A stretch of DNA of 64,000 nucleotides from the NCBI GenBank assembly GCA_964593585.1, contig CAZQIZ010000017.1:1-64000 (forward strand), in the 5' to 3' direction. This document shows positions 51,869 through 60,529 of the stretch, piece by piece. This stretch comes from JACQFV01 sp964593585 (GTDB lineage Bacteria > Zixibacteria > MSB-5A5 > WJJR01). Each line of letters starts with the position of its first letter. The stretch's first letter is position 1. The translations under genes were made by a program, and so were the position numbers. Under the pieces are notes generated by a model that was not told where the DNA came from, did not search any database, and saw only the letters and a program-made list of their open reading frames with translations.

Positions 51869-52360
51869 TCAGCGTGGCTCGACGGGCGGCGGGCCGTCAG
51901 GGCCGGGGCCATCCGGCGGCGGCCCATCGAAGCGGCTTGAGTCGAAGGGGCGACGCAACCCGCCCCAGAGGAAACGCTGCCGCGGCTTCAAGTTGTCGTA
52001 TTTGGCCTTCTGCTCGGGGGTGAGCAACGCCACAATCTGCACCTCGGCGCTGTCGCGCAGGGCGCGTATCTGCGGCATCGTCGCCGACAGAAGCGAGTCG
52101 ATCACCGGACGGTGGGCATCGAAGATCGCGCGGATTTGCGCCTCCTGTTCGGCGGTCAGGGCCAGGTCTTGGAAGAAGCGCGGCATCTCGCCGGGGCGGT
52201 CGATCCTCTTCTCCACCCGGTCAAACCGCGGACGATGCCCGCGCCAGGACCCGGCCCGGTCGATCATGATTCCGACCACGCCGCCGATCACAAAGGCGGC
52301 GATCAATAGAAGAATGCCCTGCAACCGCACCCATCCCAGCGACTCCACATGTTCCTTCAT
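51869..52360 (-). CDS. Spy/CpxP-like periplasmic protein
   Basis: A 163-residue protein with one N-terminal membrane helix (LQGILLLIAAFVIGGVVGIMI) and a helical extracytoplasmic part that has the Spy/CpxP-type LTAEQEAQIRAIFDAHRP and LLTPEQKAKYDNL (LTxxQ) repeats. The tail is Pro/Gly/Asp-rich with repeated DGPPP units. Spy-like proteins act as periplasmic chaperones or metal-stress sensors. It is the third gene of an operon with an ECF sigma factor and overlaps the previous gene as ATGA, so it may sense envelope stress for that sigma factor. Confidence 0.78.
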   Translation of the reverse strand: MKEHVESLGWVRLQGILLLIAAFVIGGVVGIMIDRAGSWRGHRPRFDRVEKRIDRPGEMPRFFQDLALTAEQEAQIRAIFDAHRPVIDSLLSATMPQIRALRDSAEVQIVALLTPEQKAKYDNLKPRQRFLWGGLRRPFDSSRFDGPPPDGPGPDGPPPVEPR

Positions 52361-52710
52361 TGTTCCTCTCCCGGATAAAGGACCTGCGCGGCGGTCAGCA
52401 TGGTGTCGGCGGTCAGCCAGTCGGAGACGGTCGCCGGCACACCGAGCGCCAGCGACAGGTCATCGGCGCCGATCGTCTCTTCGGCCGAGCCGGTGTAGCG
52501 GGTGAGGCCGAAGAGGACCAGCGCGCTGGCCACGCCGAGGGCGAGCACCGGACGGCGCCAGCGCGACAGTTCCCACCAGACCGCCCCGCGCAGGCGGCGG
52601 CGCTCCAGTTCCGGCGCGGCGGCGGCGCGCAGACACGCCATCCGCCACTCGAAACCCTCGCGGTCGGTCGTGGGATCCAAGGGAGAAAAATCGATCGGGT
52701 CATCCGTCAT
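52357..52710 (-). CDS. Probable membrane-bound anti-sigma factor
   Basis: A 117-residue protein with one central transmembrane helix (VLALGVASALVLFGL, ~57-71) and a cytoplasmic N-terminus of ~50 residues that is rich in Arg and Glu. It lies between an ECF sigma factor gene and a Spy-like gene, with four-base overlaps on both sides, the position expected for an anti-sigma factor. The common zinc-type HxxxCxxC motif is absent, so it is a non-ZAS type or an unrelated small membrane protein. Its C-terminus ends in a periplasmic segment. Confidence 0.65.
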   Translation of the reverse strand: MTDDPIDFSPLDPTTDREGFEWRMACLRAAAAPELERRRLRGAVWWELSRWRRPVLALGVASALVLFGLTRYTGSAEETIGADDLSLALGVPATVSDWLTADTMLTAAQVLYPGEEQ

Positions 52711-53279
52711 GAGAAGTTCTCCTGTGCTTTCACATCGTCAAGCAACGCCCGCAGGGCGCGTCGCGCGGTAAACAGCAACTGCCGCGACATCACTTCGCTG
52801 GTGCCGATCATCCGGCTGATCTCGCGATGATTCCAGCCGTCGAGATCATGCAGGACCACCACTTCGCGCTCGCGCGGCGACAAGGTTGCCAGCGCGCGTT
52901 CCAGCCGCCCGGCCAGTTCGCGCCGTTCCAGGTTCCGGTCGGGGGTGCGTTCATCGGCGCCGCTGTCTTCCTCCAGCGGATCGGCACGTCGCACACGCGC
53001 ATGATCGAGCGCATTGAGCGCATGGTTGCGGACAATCTCCGACAGCCACGGCCCGAACCGGTCGGGCGTGCGGCAACTGTCGAGTTTCTCCAGCGCCTTG
53101 ATGATCGCGTCCTGACAGACATCCTCGGCATCGGCACGCGATCCGCAGATGGCCAGCGCCACCGCGAAGGCGGTGCGGTAATGCCGCCGCACCAATTGCT
53201 CAAAGGCGGCGGCGTTGCCCGCGCGCGATTGCGCCACCAACGCGGCGTCGTTGTCCGGCCCATGGGTCTGCGCCATCAC
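52707..53279 (-). CDS. ECF-family RNA polymerase sigma factor
   Basis: A 190-residue sigma factor of the extracytoplasmic-function class. Region 2 shows VRRHYRTAFAVALAICGSRADAEDVCQDAII (in parts: VRRHYRTAFAVAL and DAEDVCQDAII) and region 4 shows LSPREREVVVLHDLDGWNHREIS (in parts: LSPREREVVVLHDLDG and WNHREIS). It should redirect RNA polymerase to a stress regulon. Its operon carries a membrane protein and a Spy-like protein, so envelope stress is the likely signal. The divergent lipoprotein gene at 53432 could be a target. Confidence 0.92.
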   Translation of the reverse strand: MMAQTHGPDNDAALVAQSRAGNAAAFEQLVRRHYRTAFAVALAICGSRADAEDVCQDAIIKALEKLDSCRTPDRFGPWLSEIVRNHALNALDHARVRRADPLEEDSGADERTPDRNLERRELAGRLERALATLSPREREVVVLHDLDGWNHREISRMIGTSEVMSRQLLFTARRALRALLDDVKAQENFS

Positions 53280-53431
53280 TCCATGGAAGATGACAGCGAA
53301 ACGGCGGGGCGTGTTAGTCCCAATTTCGACCCGTGCCCGCCGTGCTGACGGCGATCGCTAACAAATTCCCCCCGTGTCTGTCTGGACCGGTGAAGGCGCC
53401 TGTGATGCGACACGTTCACACCGGAGGACTC

Positions 53432-54115
53432 ATGATGCAAGGCAGGACACATTGGACATTGGCGGCGGCCGGCCTAGCGGCGCTGCTGCTTTTGGGATTG
53501 AACGCCGGCTGCGGCGGCTCGGATCCATCGACCGCGCTGGCGGGAACCGCCGGGGTGGTGGCCGCGACCTCGGGCGGGACCGATTTGAGCGGCGGCTGGA
53601 CACTGAATCGGGATTTAAGCGATGCGCCGCCGCCGCCCGACAGTCGGCGCATGCGCGGCCAGCGGCCGCGGCATGGCGCACCAGGCGACTCGATCGCGCC
53701 GGAGGGCGAACGTCGTCCGCGCGGCATGCGGGGACGCCATCATCACGACAGCGCCAACTTTGACGGCGGCCGCCGCGGACCGCGCGGCCCGATGACAATG
53801 ACCATCGCACAGACCGATTCGACCGTGACCATCACAGGGCCGCGGGGACATGCGCGCACGCTGTACACCGACGGTCGCACGATGAGGCCGGATGGCCCGC
53901 GCGCCCCGGAAGGAGCGACCGTGACCGCGATCTGGAACACGGACGGCGCGTTGGTCGTCACCCATGCCGGCCCACGCGGCGGACGCCGGACCGAGACATT
54001 CACGATCTCATCCGACGGGCAGCAGTTGACCATCCTGTCGGTGATGCAGCATCCCGATGAGACCGCAACGCGCACGATGAAACGAGTGTTCGATCGGAGC
54101 ACTACCTCAGAGTAG
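53432..54115 (+). CDS. Arg/Gly/Pro-rich lipoprotein
   Basis: A 227-residue protein. Its signal peptide has a lipobox LNAGC with the lipidated cysteine at residue 27. The middle (~60-120) is basic and low-complexity, with repeats such as RRGPRGPM and RPRGMRGRHHH, and the C-terminal half has beta-strand character (TVTITGPRGHARTLYTDGR). GGAGG precedes the start. It is transcribed away from the ECF sigma gene, so it may belong to the same regulon. Function unknown. Confidence 0.7.
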   Translation: MMQGRTHWTLAAAGLAALLLLGLNAGCGGSDPSTALAGTAGVVAATSGGTDLSGGWTLNRDLSDAPPPPDSRRMRGQRPRHGAPGDSIAPEGERRPRGMRGRHHHDSANFDGGRRGPRGPMTMTIAQTDSTVTITGPRGHARTLYTDGRTMRPDGPRAPEGATVTAIWNTDGALVVTHAGPRGGRRTETFTISSDGQQLTILSVMQHPDETATRTMKRVFDRSTTSE

Positions 54116-54150
54116 GCCTCGCAGGTCCCTCCACACTCCACCCTGCGACC

Positions 54151-54180
54151 ACGGGGGCGCGTTTCGGTTCGCGCCCCCGT
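54151..54180 (+). terminator. Intrinsic-type terminator after the lipoprotein gene
   Basis: An 11-bp perfect stem (54151-54161 with 54170-54180, arm ACGGGGGCGCG) with an 8-nt loop, followed by TTCCGTTGG. It lies 35 bp after the lipoprotein stop codon. Confidence 0.65.
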
Positions 54181-54237
54181 TCCGTTGGCGCGCAATCGTC
54201 CTTGACGACCCCTCTCCCCCGCGCTACCGTGGCGCCG

Positions 54238-55161
54238 ATGGCGGGGGCAATCAGCAAGACATGGCGGGCGGTCATCGGCGGAGCGCTGACCGTTGTGATC
54301 AGCATCTTTGTCATCCGCGCGCTGGTTGTTCAGTGGGATGCGGTGCGCGCGTTCGACTGGCAACTGCGTCCGTGGTGGCTGCTCGTGTCGGCCGTGCTGA
54401 TGTGGCTGGACTTCGTCCTGCTGTTTCATCTGTGGCGCGTTGTGCTGGCGGCGATCAGCGGCCACCGTCTGCGCTTCGCCGCCGCCTACCGAATCCTGAC
54501 GCTGTCGAATCTCGGCAAATATGTCCCCGGGAAAATCTGGACGATCGCCGGGATGGTCTATCTGGTCGGGGATGAGGGTGTCCCGCCCAAGCCGGCGCTG
54601 GTGTCATCGGCCCTGCATCAGGCGTTCACGCTGGTGCCGGGGGCGGCGTTTGTGACCGCGATCCTCGGCGTGCGCATCTGGGGCGATCTGTCGCCGACCG
54701 CGGTGCTGGTGGCGCTGGCGGTGGGCGTGATCCTGCTGTATCCGCCGTTGTTTCGCCGACTGCTGAGCTTTGGGTTGTCGATTTTTGGGCGCGAGCCGAT
54801 CGAGTTTGAGTTGAGTTTCGGACGGGCGTTCGGGTTGTTCTGGCTCTACATCGGCGCGTGGATTCTGTATGGCGCATCGTTCTGGTGCATGAACCTCGGC
54901 ATCGGCCTGCCCGCGGGACCCTTCTGGGAAGTGAGCGCGGCGTATGCAGCGGCGTACCTGGTGGGATTTGTCGCGTTGTTTGCGCCCGGCGGATTGGGCG
55001 TGCGCGAAGGAATCCTCGCGGTCATCCTCGGCCCCTACCTGCCCGCGGGACTCGGCGCGGCGGCCGCGGTGGTCTCGCGGTTGTGGATGACCCTGGTCGA
55101 GCTGGCCGGCCTCGTGCCGGTGTTGTTCGGGTACGGCAAGTCAGAGCGAAGAAGATCGTGA
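54238..55161 (+). CDS. Lysylphosphatidylglycerol synthetase-like flippase domain protein (UPF0104)
   Basis: A 307-residue polytopic membrane protein with about eight hydrophobic helices. It has the LPG_synthase_TM motifs NLGKYVPGKIW and FAPGGLGVREGIL. The family includes the flippase part of MprF and proteins in glycosyltransferase clusters. It lacks the MprF soluble synthetase domain, so a lipid-moving or unknown role is likely. The ATG at 54238 is favoured over upstream GTG/TTG codons. Confidence 0.82.
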   Translation: MAGAISKTWRAVIGGALTVVISIFVIRALVVQWDAVRAFDWQLRPWWLLVSAVLMWLDFVLLFHLWRVVLAAISGHRLRFAAAYRILTLSNLGKYVPGKIWTIAGMVYLVGDEGVPPKPALVSSALHQAFTLVPGAAFVTAILGVRIWGDLSPTAVLVALAVGVILLYPPLFRRLLSFGLSIFGREPIEFELSFGRAFGLFWLYIGAWILYGASFWCMNLGIGLPAGPFWEVSAAYAAAYLVGFVALFAPGGLGVREGILAVILGPYLPAGLGAAAAVVSRLWMTLVELAGLVPVLFGYGKSERRRS

Positions 55162-55170
55162 AACCTCGTC

Positions 55171-55300
55171 ATCCCAAGTCGTCCTCGTGCTCTTCGCGAG
55201 GACGACTTGGGATCTTTGTTGCTTATCGTACTCGCTCGGCACCTCCGAAAACAAAGATTCCAGCACGGCCCGGCGCTTTGCGCCTAGGCCATGCTGGAAT
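55171..55300. repeat. Two long hairpins between convergent genes
   Basis: 55171-55187 pairs perfectly with 55197-55213 (17 bp, arm ATCCCAAGTCGTCCTCG, 9-nt loop) and is followed by CTTTGTTGC. 55257-55300 forms an interrupted hairpin: outer arms ATTCCAGCA and TGCTGGAAT, then GGCC/GGCC and GGCGC/GCGCC around a TTT loop. They lie between the plus-strand flippase gene and the minus-strand diiron gene, where a bidirectional terminator is expected, but the lengths suggest mobile or dispersed repeats. Confidence 0.65.
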
Positions 55301-55345
55301 GACGATCATCGTTATAGTTGAGGCGAATGCGCGGTGGGTTCCGCC

Positions 55346-56449
55346 TCACCCCGCCTGTTTCGGGGCGATCCAGGAGGGGTCTTTGCAGATGGCCATGATT
55401 TCGGCGCGGTCCTCGTCGGTGGGGAGAACCGATTTGACGTAGTCGTCCCATTGCTCGGGCTTGACGCGGTTGCCGTGGATGTCATACGGCTCGTTAGCAA
55501 AGCTTCCGACCGAGCGGTTGAACTTCAGCGACGGGACCATCAGCTTCTCGGAATCCTCCGGCAGGAGGGCGTTGAGCTGGTCGAAGAGCCCCTGGATTTC
55601 GGCGAAGTAAAGTTCGCGCGAGTGTTCGTTCAGGTTCTCCATGTCGCGAAACTCGCTGTCGTGCTGGTCGAAGCGTCCCTTGAGGCCCCAGACATAGGCC
55701 CAGTGCGCGGAGCTGGAATGATCGGTGCCGAAGAGATCGTAGGCGGTTGGCACCCACTTGTTGATGTATTTCTGGATCAGGCGCACCGGCATCTTGCCGG
55801 CGCGGCAGATGCGCTTGAGCCCGTTGTGCCCGGTGCCGAGATGGAAGGCCTCCTCCTTGAGCATCGGCCCCATCGAACGCGCCAGCGGGGCGAAGGCCGA
55901 ATGCGACAGCATGGTCAGTTGGTACTTGCCGTCGCGGTCGATGAACTCGGTGTAGACGAAGAAGTCGAGCCAGTGGTCGACGTTCTCATTGAACGAGCCG
56001 AGGAGCCGTCCCTGCTGGTCGGCCGAGCGCTGGAGCATCTTCTCCGACTCGATCTTGCCGGAAGTCCCGAAGTGGTTGATCATGACGTGGCACATCTGCC
56101 AGCCGTGGCGCATCTCCTCGCGCATGACGCGGATGAGACTTTTCAGGTCGTGTTCGCTGGGGGCGGTGTTGACAAGGTTGCGCTGCTGTTCGACCGAGCC
56201 GAATTCGGTGTCGCCCTGCACGATCACCAGTTGCAGGAGGGCATCGCGCATGCGCTGGTCGGGGATTTCGATCACTTTCTCAAACTTGCGTCTTCCGGCG
56301 AAGTCGCCGAACTCGACTTCGGGCGAGTGCAATTCGCCGTAGAGGGCCTCGAACTTGTATTCCTCGACCGTCTCCCGGTCCAGCCCCAGCCCTTCCTGCC
56401 AGCCGCGAAAAATGTCAATCCAGTCGTCGAAGGTGCTGACACGTCCCAT
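55346..56449 (-). CDS. PaaA/BoxB-like diiron oxygenase
   Basis: A 367-residue ferritin-like protein related to the phenylacetyl-CoA and benzoyl-CoA epoxidase family. Iron-ligand motifs are EFGSVEQQRNL, the ExxH of REEMRHGWQM and the ExxH of KEEAFHLGTGH. Related subunits activate O2 to epoxidise aromatic CoA esters. No partner subunits, ligase or reductase genes of those pathways are adjacent, so the substrate may differ. It starts MGRVSTFDDW at 56449; a longer upstream frame is low-quality. Confidence 0.78.
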   Translation of the reverse strand: MGRVSTFDDWIDIFRGWQEGLGLDRETVEEYKFEALYGELHSPEVEFGDFAGRRKFEKVIEIPDQRMRDALLQLVIVQGDTEFGSVEQQRNLVNTAPSEHDLKSLIRVMREEMRHGWQMCHVMINHFGTSGKIESEKMLQRSADQQGRLLGSFNENVDHWLDFFVYTEFIDRDGKYQLTMLSHSAFAPLARSMGPMLKEEAFHLGTGHNGLKRICRAGKMPVRLIQKYINKWVPTAYDLFGTDHSSSAHWAYVWGLKGRFDQHDSEFRDMENLNEHSRELYFAEIQGLFDQLNALLPEDSEKLMVPSLKFNRSVGSFANEPYDIHGNRVKPEQWDDYVKSVLPTDEDRAEIMAICKDPSWIAPKQAG

Positions 56450-56745
56450 TGGCCGATTCCCTTCCCGATAGTCGGTGCGCGATTCGCGCGCCAATCCTGA
56501 CAATAATTGTACGGCACCGCGGGGGAGCGGACAACGGTTTTTGCCGGCGATGTAATGGCGGCCGAAAGGGCGGGAATATGTTGCGGGATCATCGGTAATG
56601 GGGGTCAGGCGCTGGGGGAAGCGGCTCTGACAGCGCGTCCGGGATTTCGCTTGATTCCGGTCGGAGGCTGCCCCTATCATGGCGTTTCGTTTTTTGCGGG
56701 TGTAAGTGCCCGTCGGACAAAACGGTAGCGAAAGGAATCGTCCTC

Positions 56746-58410
56746 ATGCACGTCGTGAAGTCACGCTGGCTGGCATTGGCCGTACTCTGCCTTTGCCTCG
56801 TTTATTTCGCCGGTTGCCAGATAGACGGCTCAACCGGGACGACAGGCGCACTGACACACGTGAAGTTGTCACCCGACTTGAACCTGCATGCAGCCCCAGA
56901 GGGATATCTGTATCAGCTCTGGCTGATTACTTTCCAGATCAACGAGGTTGACACCTCCGTCATCCCGCAGGAACCAGTGCCGTTGGTTCGTTTCCAGTGG
57001 GATCCGTACCTGTACGCGGCCAGTGACGAAGAAGGGGAGTTCCTCCCCCTGACCACCGGGAACGGGATGCCCGTCGGATTTGACGTTACGCCGTATCTCC
57101 AAGGTGTCAATCCAGTGGCCTTTATCACGTTGGAGCCCACGAATGACCCGCATCCGGATGCACCGGATGGACCCTTCCATCTGGTGTTCAACATCAATCC
57201 TCAGTCGGGCCGGGCCGTGCTCATCAATCCGTTCGCGCTCGTGCCCTTGCTCACTCAGACTCTTCCGGTCGTAAGTTATAATCTGATATCTCAGTCGAAC
57301 AAAAAGGGTGTCCCTGGGGCTGAGTGGCGTGACAACGAGACCGAGGGGCAGGGCATCTGGTTTACCAATCCGCGCCTGGAGGACGAGACGACGCTCGACA
57401 GCGCCGGCGGATGGGACGCATACATCAAGACTTTTGTGCCGCCGTCGGGGGACGCCTACAACTACGTCGTCTGGATCGGACGCGCCCATCCGGAGAGTTC
57501 ATTCTCGAACTTCGGCCTGGTGATGCCGCAACGCGAGCCGGACTTCGAATTCCGCGACGGCAATCCGGCGCATGCCTCGGGCAAGTTCGGACCGGATGAT
57601 CCGATCGCCCTCGCTCCGGGTGTGATCCACGAGGGAGTCGAGTTGGGCGAGGATCCGGTGCTGATTGACGGGGAAGTCGTTGGCTACCGCTACATCATCA
57701 ACAATCCACTGACCCAGGTCACCGACACCTGCGTCATCCGCATCGACGATCCATCGCTCACCCGTTGCAACCGCGACACGTTTCAGGTGCTCAGCTTCGA
57801 CGAGGAGGCTGTCCTGCCGCGCGCTTTCCGTGTGACCAACGGGGACACGGTCATGGGTCCCACCATGTCCGGTCTGCTGGATCTCTCGGATCTGGAGCAA
57901 TTGAATGAAGCCACGGGAGGCAATGCTTTCATTTTTGCGGGCTGGGAGTACGAGGCCTGGCTGGTGTTTACGAAGGCCTCCGGGATTCCGCCGATATCGT
58001 TGGGCCGATTCAAGGGCCCGTTCGGAGCCGATTCCAAAAACCCATATACATACACGGACGACCGCTTCGATCGCAACTTTATGTTCCCGGGAGAGGACTT
58101 CCTGCACGATCTGCCCTACGGGCTGCAGGCGCCGCTCGATGTTCTCGAGAGTCCACTTGTTGAGAAACTGTGGATCACCATCGAACCAGATGATGACTTC
58201 CTCGGAATGTTCAATTACGATTGGGCACCGGAAGAGCCCAATAAACAGTTGATCTACTTCTCTGCGTATTTCCCCGATGACTTGGACACTGTGGGCACGA
58301 CCCTTGTGCCGATGATCCATCGCGACCTGAATCCGACTCCGACCGGCCTGAACGAGGGGAACTTCTTCCCGACCGTGACGGTGCAGTTCCTGCCGCCGCC
58401 GGCCGAGTAG
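56746..58410 (+). CDS. Large hypothetical lipoprotein
   Basis: A 554-residue protein with a lipoprotein signal peptide; the lipobox YFAGC gives lipidated Cys24. The mature protein is beta-rich with acidic, Asp/Pro-rich stretches (DDPIALAPG, PTNDPHPDAPDGP) and no recognised domain. Trp- and Tyr-rich strands suggest an extracellular beta-sandwich. GGA is the only ribosome-binding-like sequence nearby. It is a single-gene transcription unit with its own terminator. The function is unknown. Confidence 0.65.
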   Translation: MHVVKSRWLALAVLCLCLVYFAGCQIDGSTGTTGALTHVKLSPDLNLHAAPEGYLYQLWLITFQINEVDTSVIPQEPVPLVRFQWDPYLYAASDEEGEFLPLTTGNGMPVGFDVTPYLQGVNPVAFITLEPTNDPHPDAPDGPFHLVFNINPQSGRAVLINPFALVPLLTQTLPVVSYNLISQSNKKGVPGAEWRDNETEGQGIWFTNPRLEDETTLDSAGGWDAYIKTFVPPSGDAYNYVVWIGRAHPESSFSNFGLVMPQREPDFEFRDGNPAHASGKFGPDDPIALAPGVIHEGVELGEDPVLIDGEVVGYRYIINNPLTQVTDTCVIRIDDPSLTRCNRDTFQVLSFDEEAVLPRAFRVTNGDTVMGPTMSGLLDLSDLEQLNEATGGNAFIFAGWEYEAWLVFTKASGIPPISLGRFKGPFGADSKNPYTYTDDRFDRNFMFPGEDFLHDLPYGLQAPLDVLESPLVEKLWITIEPDDDFLGMFNYDWAPEEPNKQLIYFSAYFPDDLDTVGTTLVPMIHRDLNPTPTGLNEGNFFPTVTVQFLPPPAE

Positions 58411-58438
58411 CCCTGCGCCGGGCAGATTGACCCCGAAG

Positions 58439-58464
58439 AGGGCGCCCTCTGGCGCCCTTTTCTG
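58439..58464 (+). terminator. Intrinsic terminator after the large lipoprotein gene
   Basis: An 8-bp perfect stem (58439-58446 with 58451-58458, arm AGGGCGCC) with a CTCT loop. It is followed by TTTTCTGTTGT. Confidence 0.85.
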
Positions 58465-58643
58465 TTGTGACTCGGTCTTCAGCGCACCGAGACGACAAGG
58501 CAGGTGGCAACTCCCTGCACACCAGCCGCCATCGCCCCAATTCGCCGATCATAAAAGACCTTTGGACACAACGCGTTATACGAAACAATGAAACCGATTA
58601 TTTACGGCATGGCGCTTGCGAAAGTGTCTGCTGTCAGGAGACG

Positions 58644-58796
58644 ATGACCATGAACACAGTGCGACATCACTACGAATTGCCGAAACGTGGCAACGAACGC
58701 GCCCGCGGCTGGACCTATTGGACGCTGGTGATGGTCATTGTCGCTGTCTTTATGGCGCTGACTTTCGGCGACGCCGGCGGGAGTCTGCCGCTGTAA
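58644..58796 (+). CDS. Small single-pass membrane protein
   Basis: A 50-residue protein with a charged N-terminus (VRHHYELPKRGNERARG) and one hydrophobic helix (WTYWTLVMVIVAVFMALTF) followed by GDAGGSLPL. AGGAG lies 3 nt before ATG 58644 and 9 nt before a second in-frame ATG at 58650. A short C-terminal tail would face the periplasm. No homologue is recognised; it lies upstream of the receiver-domain gene in the same direction, 150 bp apart. Confidence 0.55.
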   Translation: MTMNTVRHHYELPKRGNERARGWTYWTLVMVIVAVFMALTFGDAGGSLPL

Positions 58797-58945
58797 GCGT
58801 CGGTCCGAACCGACCTTGCGCATTAGCCCTGTTCCTCTTCCTGCCTCCTCCCTGTCGTGCCCACCCCGCCTGCCTCCACCGGGCGGGGTGACTCCTTTTG
58901 CCAATTTCGATGATGAAACGCTTTGCGCTGTCCGATAAGTAGAAT

Positions 58946-59401
58946 GTGGGCAAGCAGCGAGCGGTAAAGAGGGAGTCGGCCCAGCGGCAGCCGACGGTGC
59001 TCGTGGTGGAAAACCATGAGGAAGTCCGCAACATTGTCGGCAGCATGGTGGCCGACCAGGGGTGGCGTCCGATCAAGGTCGCCAGTGTCAGCGAAGCGCT
59101 CTCGTGGCTGGATCGCGAGCAGGTCGACGCAATCGTTTCCGACTGGGAGCTGGACGACGGCATCGGCCACGAAATCCTGCGCAAGGTGAAATCGTCGGGG
59201 CACATCTCGATTCCGACGGTGATGATCTCAAGTTACGCCTCGCCGGAACTGGTGGCGCAGGCGCGCGCGGCTGGAGCGGTCGACATGCTGGCCAAACCGT
59301 TCCGCATCGAGGACCTCACCTTGCTGTTGAACCGCGAACTGAACCTGCGTGAAACGCGCGGCCATCACCCGCCGCACGCGCACAGCGGGGCGCGCCGGTA
59401 A
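58946..59401 (+). CDS. Stand-alone response regulator receiver protein
   Basis: A 151-residue protein consisting of one receiver domain plus a basic His-rich tail (HHPPHAHSGARR). The phospho-acceptor Asp66 (IVSDWELD) is present, as are the acidic residues in LVVENHEEV and Lys117 (LAKPF). It would be phosphorylated by a histidine kinase not encoded nearby and has no DNA-binding domain, so it acts through protein contacts. It starts at GTG 58946; there is no strong ribosome-binding site. Confidence 0.8.
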   Translation: MGKQRAVKRESAQRQPTVLVVENHEEVRNIVGSMVADQGWRPIKVASVSEALSWLDREQVDAIVSDWELDDGIGHEILRKVKSSGHISIPTVMISSYASPELVAQARAAGAVDMLAKPFRIEDLTLLLNRELNLRETRGHHPPHAHSGARR

Positions 59402-59433
59402 GCGGCCCGCGCCTCCTCCATCATTCTCAACGA

Positions 59434-59455
59434 AAAAGGGCGGCCCCACGGGACG
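59434..59455. terminator. Bidirectional terminator between the receiver and propeller genes
   Basis: GAAAAAGGGCG and CGCCCTTTC arms form a hairpin with a GC-rich interior around 59430-59462. T-runs or A-runs on both sides make it usable by both the plus-strand receiver gene and the minus-strand propeller gene. Confidence 0.7.
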
Positions 59456-59485
59456 CCCTTTCATCGCTTGGCATGGACCAATGCG

Positions 59486-60529
59486 CTACTTGCGCGAGAA
59501 GACGGGCATGTAATCGTTGCCTCCCGAGGTGATGCGCTCCGGCTTGGCGGAGCCATCGGTTGGGGCGACATAGATAAAGCCATCGACGGTGGAAAAGACG
59601 ATCCACTTCGAGTCGGGCGACCATGACACCGGCGCCTGCGCCGGGACCAGACGGTCGGTCTTCTCGACCAGTTTGCGGCGGTTGGTCAGGTCGGGATTGA
59701 TCAGGTAGATGCTCCCATCGGCGGAGTTGGAGCTGACGAAGGCAATCGATCGGCCATCGGGCGACCAGGCGGGCATGACCGCGTCGCCGTTCTGCTTGGC
59801 CATCGCCTCAAGCTCATCCTCGCTGGCGGTGATGCCGGAGGCGGGAACCACCACCAACCCGAGCGGGCGGGTGGGCGCGTCCTTGCTTCCTTCGCCGATG
59901 TTGGCGCGACGGCGCAGGAAGTAGGTGAACGCCACCTGCTTGCCATCGGGGGACCAGGTTGGGTCCATACCCTGGCATTCGCCGGGCTTGGCATCGGGAC
60001 GGGCCAATTTCTTAAAGTCGCTGCCGTCGATGCGCGAGTGCACGATCTGGTAGTCGGGCAGCTCGGCGTCGACGATGTTCGCGTTGAGGTCATAGCAGTA
60101 GACAATGCGCTGGCCATCGGGGGAGAACTCGGCGCCGCGTGAGCCATGATTAAAGGTTACCCAGCGCCAGTATCCTTCGCGAGTCGAGTCGACTTCGGCC
60201 AGGAACAGATCGAACAGCCGACGTCCGCCGCCGCCGCCATCGGGCAGGTTGTAGGTGAAATCCCCCTGACGCGCCCACAGCAGGGTGCGGCCATCGGGCG
60301 AGAACGACATCTTGCCGGCCACGTTGCCGAACGGTCGCCAGAGACGCTGGTTGGAGCCGTCACCATTCATCAGCCAGATGTTCTTGTCGCGCTGGAAGGC
60401 GATCTTCCAAGGGAGCTTGGCGGGTTTGGCGTTGTACATGCCCTGCGCGAGCAGATCCAGCGGGAGGAGCAATCCCACCAGCGCGGCGACCGCGAGGGCG
60501 AAGGTCAGTCTGCGGTAGATTCCTGTCAT
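59486..60529 (-). CDS. Exported TolB-like beta-propeller protein
   Basis: A 347-residue protein with a signal peptide (LTFALAVAALVGLLLPLDLLA). It then carries PD40-type propeller repeats, with the motif SFSPDGRTLLWAR and recurring WSPDGKQVAF, WSPDGRSIAFV and WSPDSKWIVFS. TolB-like propellers bind proteins or peptides in the periplasm. It is alone here, with no tolQRA genes adjacent, so it need not belong to the Tol system. AGAGGAATC precedes the ATG at 60529. Confidence 0.85.
   Translation of the reverse strand: MTGIYRRLTFALAVAALVGLLLPLDLLAQGMYNAKPAKLPWKIAFQRDKNIWLMNGDGSNQRLWRPFGNVAGKMSFSPDGRTLLWARQGDFTYNLPDGGGGGRRLFDLFLAEVDSTREGYWRWVTFNHGSRGAEFSPDGQRIVYCYDLNANIVDAELPDYQIVHSRIDGSDFKKLARPDAKPGECQGMDPTWSPDGKQVAFTYFLRRRANIGEGSKDAPTRPLGLVVVPASGITASEDELEAMAKQNGDAVMPAWSPDGRSIAFVSSNSADGSIYLINPDLTNRRKLVEKTDRLVPAQAPVSWSPDSKWIVFSTVDGFIYVAPTDGSAKPERITSGGNDYMPVFSRK

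Noticed and set aside
56491..56515. A small palindrome near ACAATAATTGT upstream of the diiron gene as an operator
   Set aside because: One short AT-rich palindrome is expected by chance, and no second half-site or matching regulator was seen.
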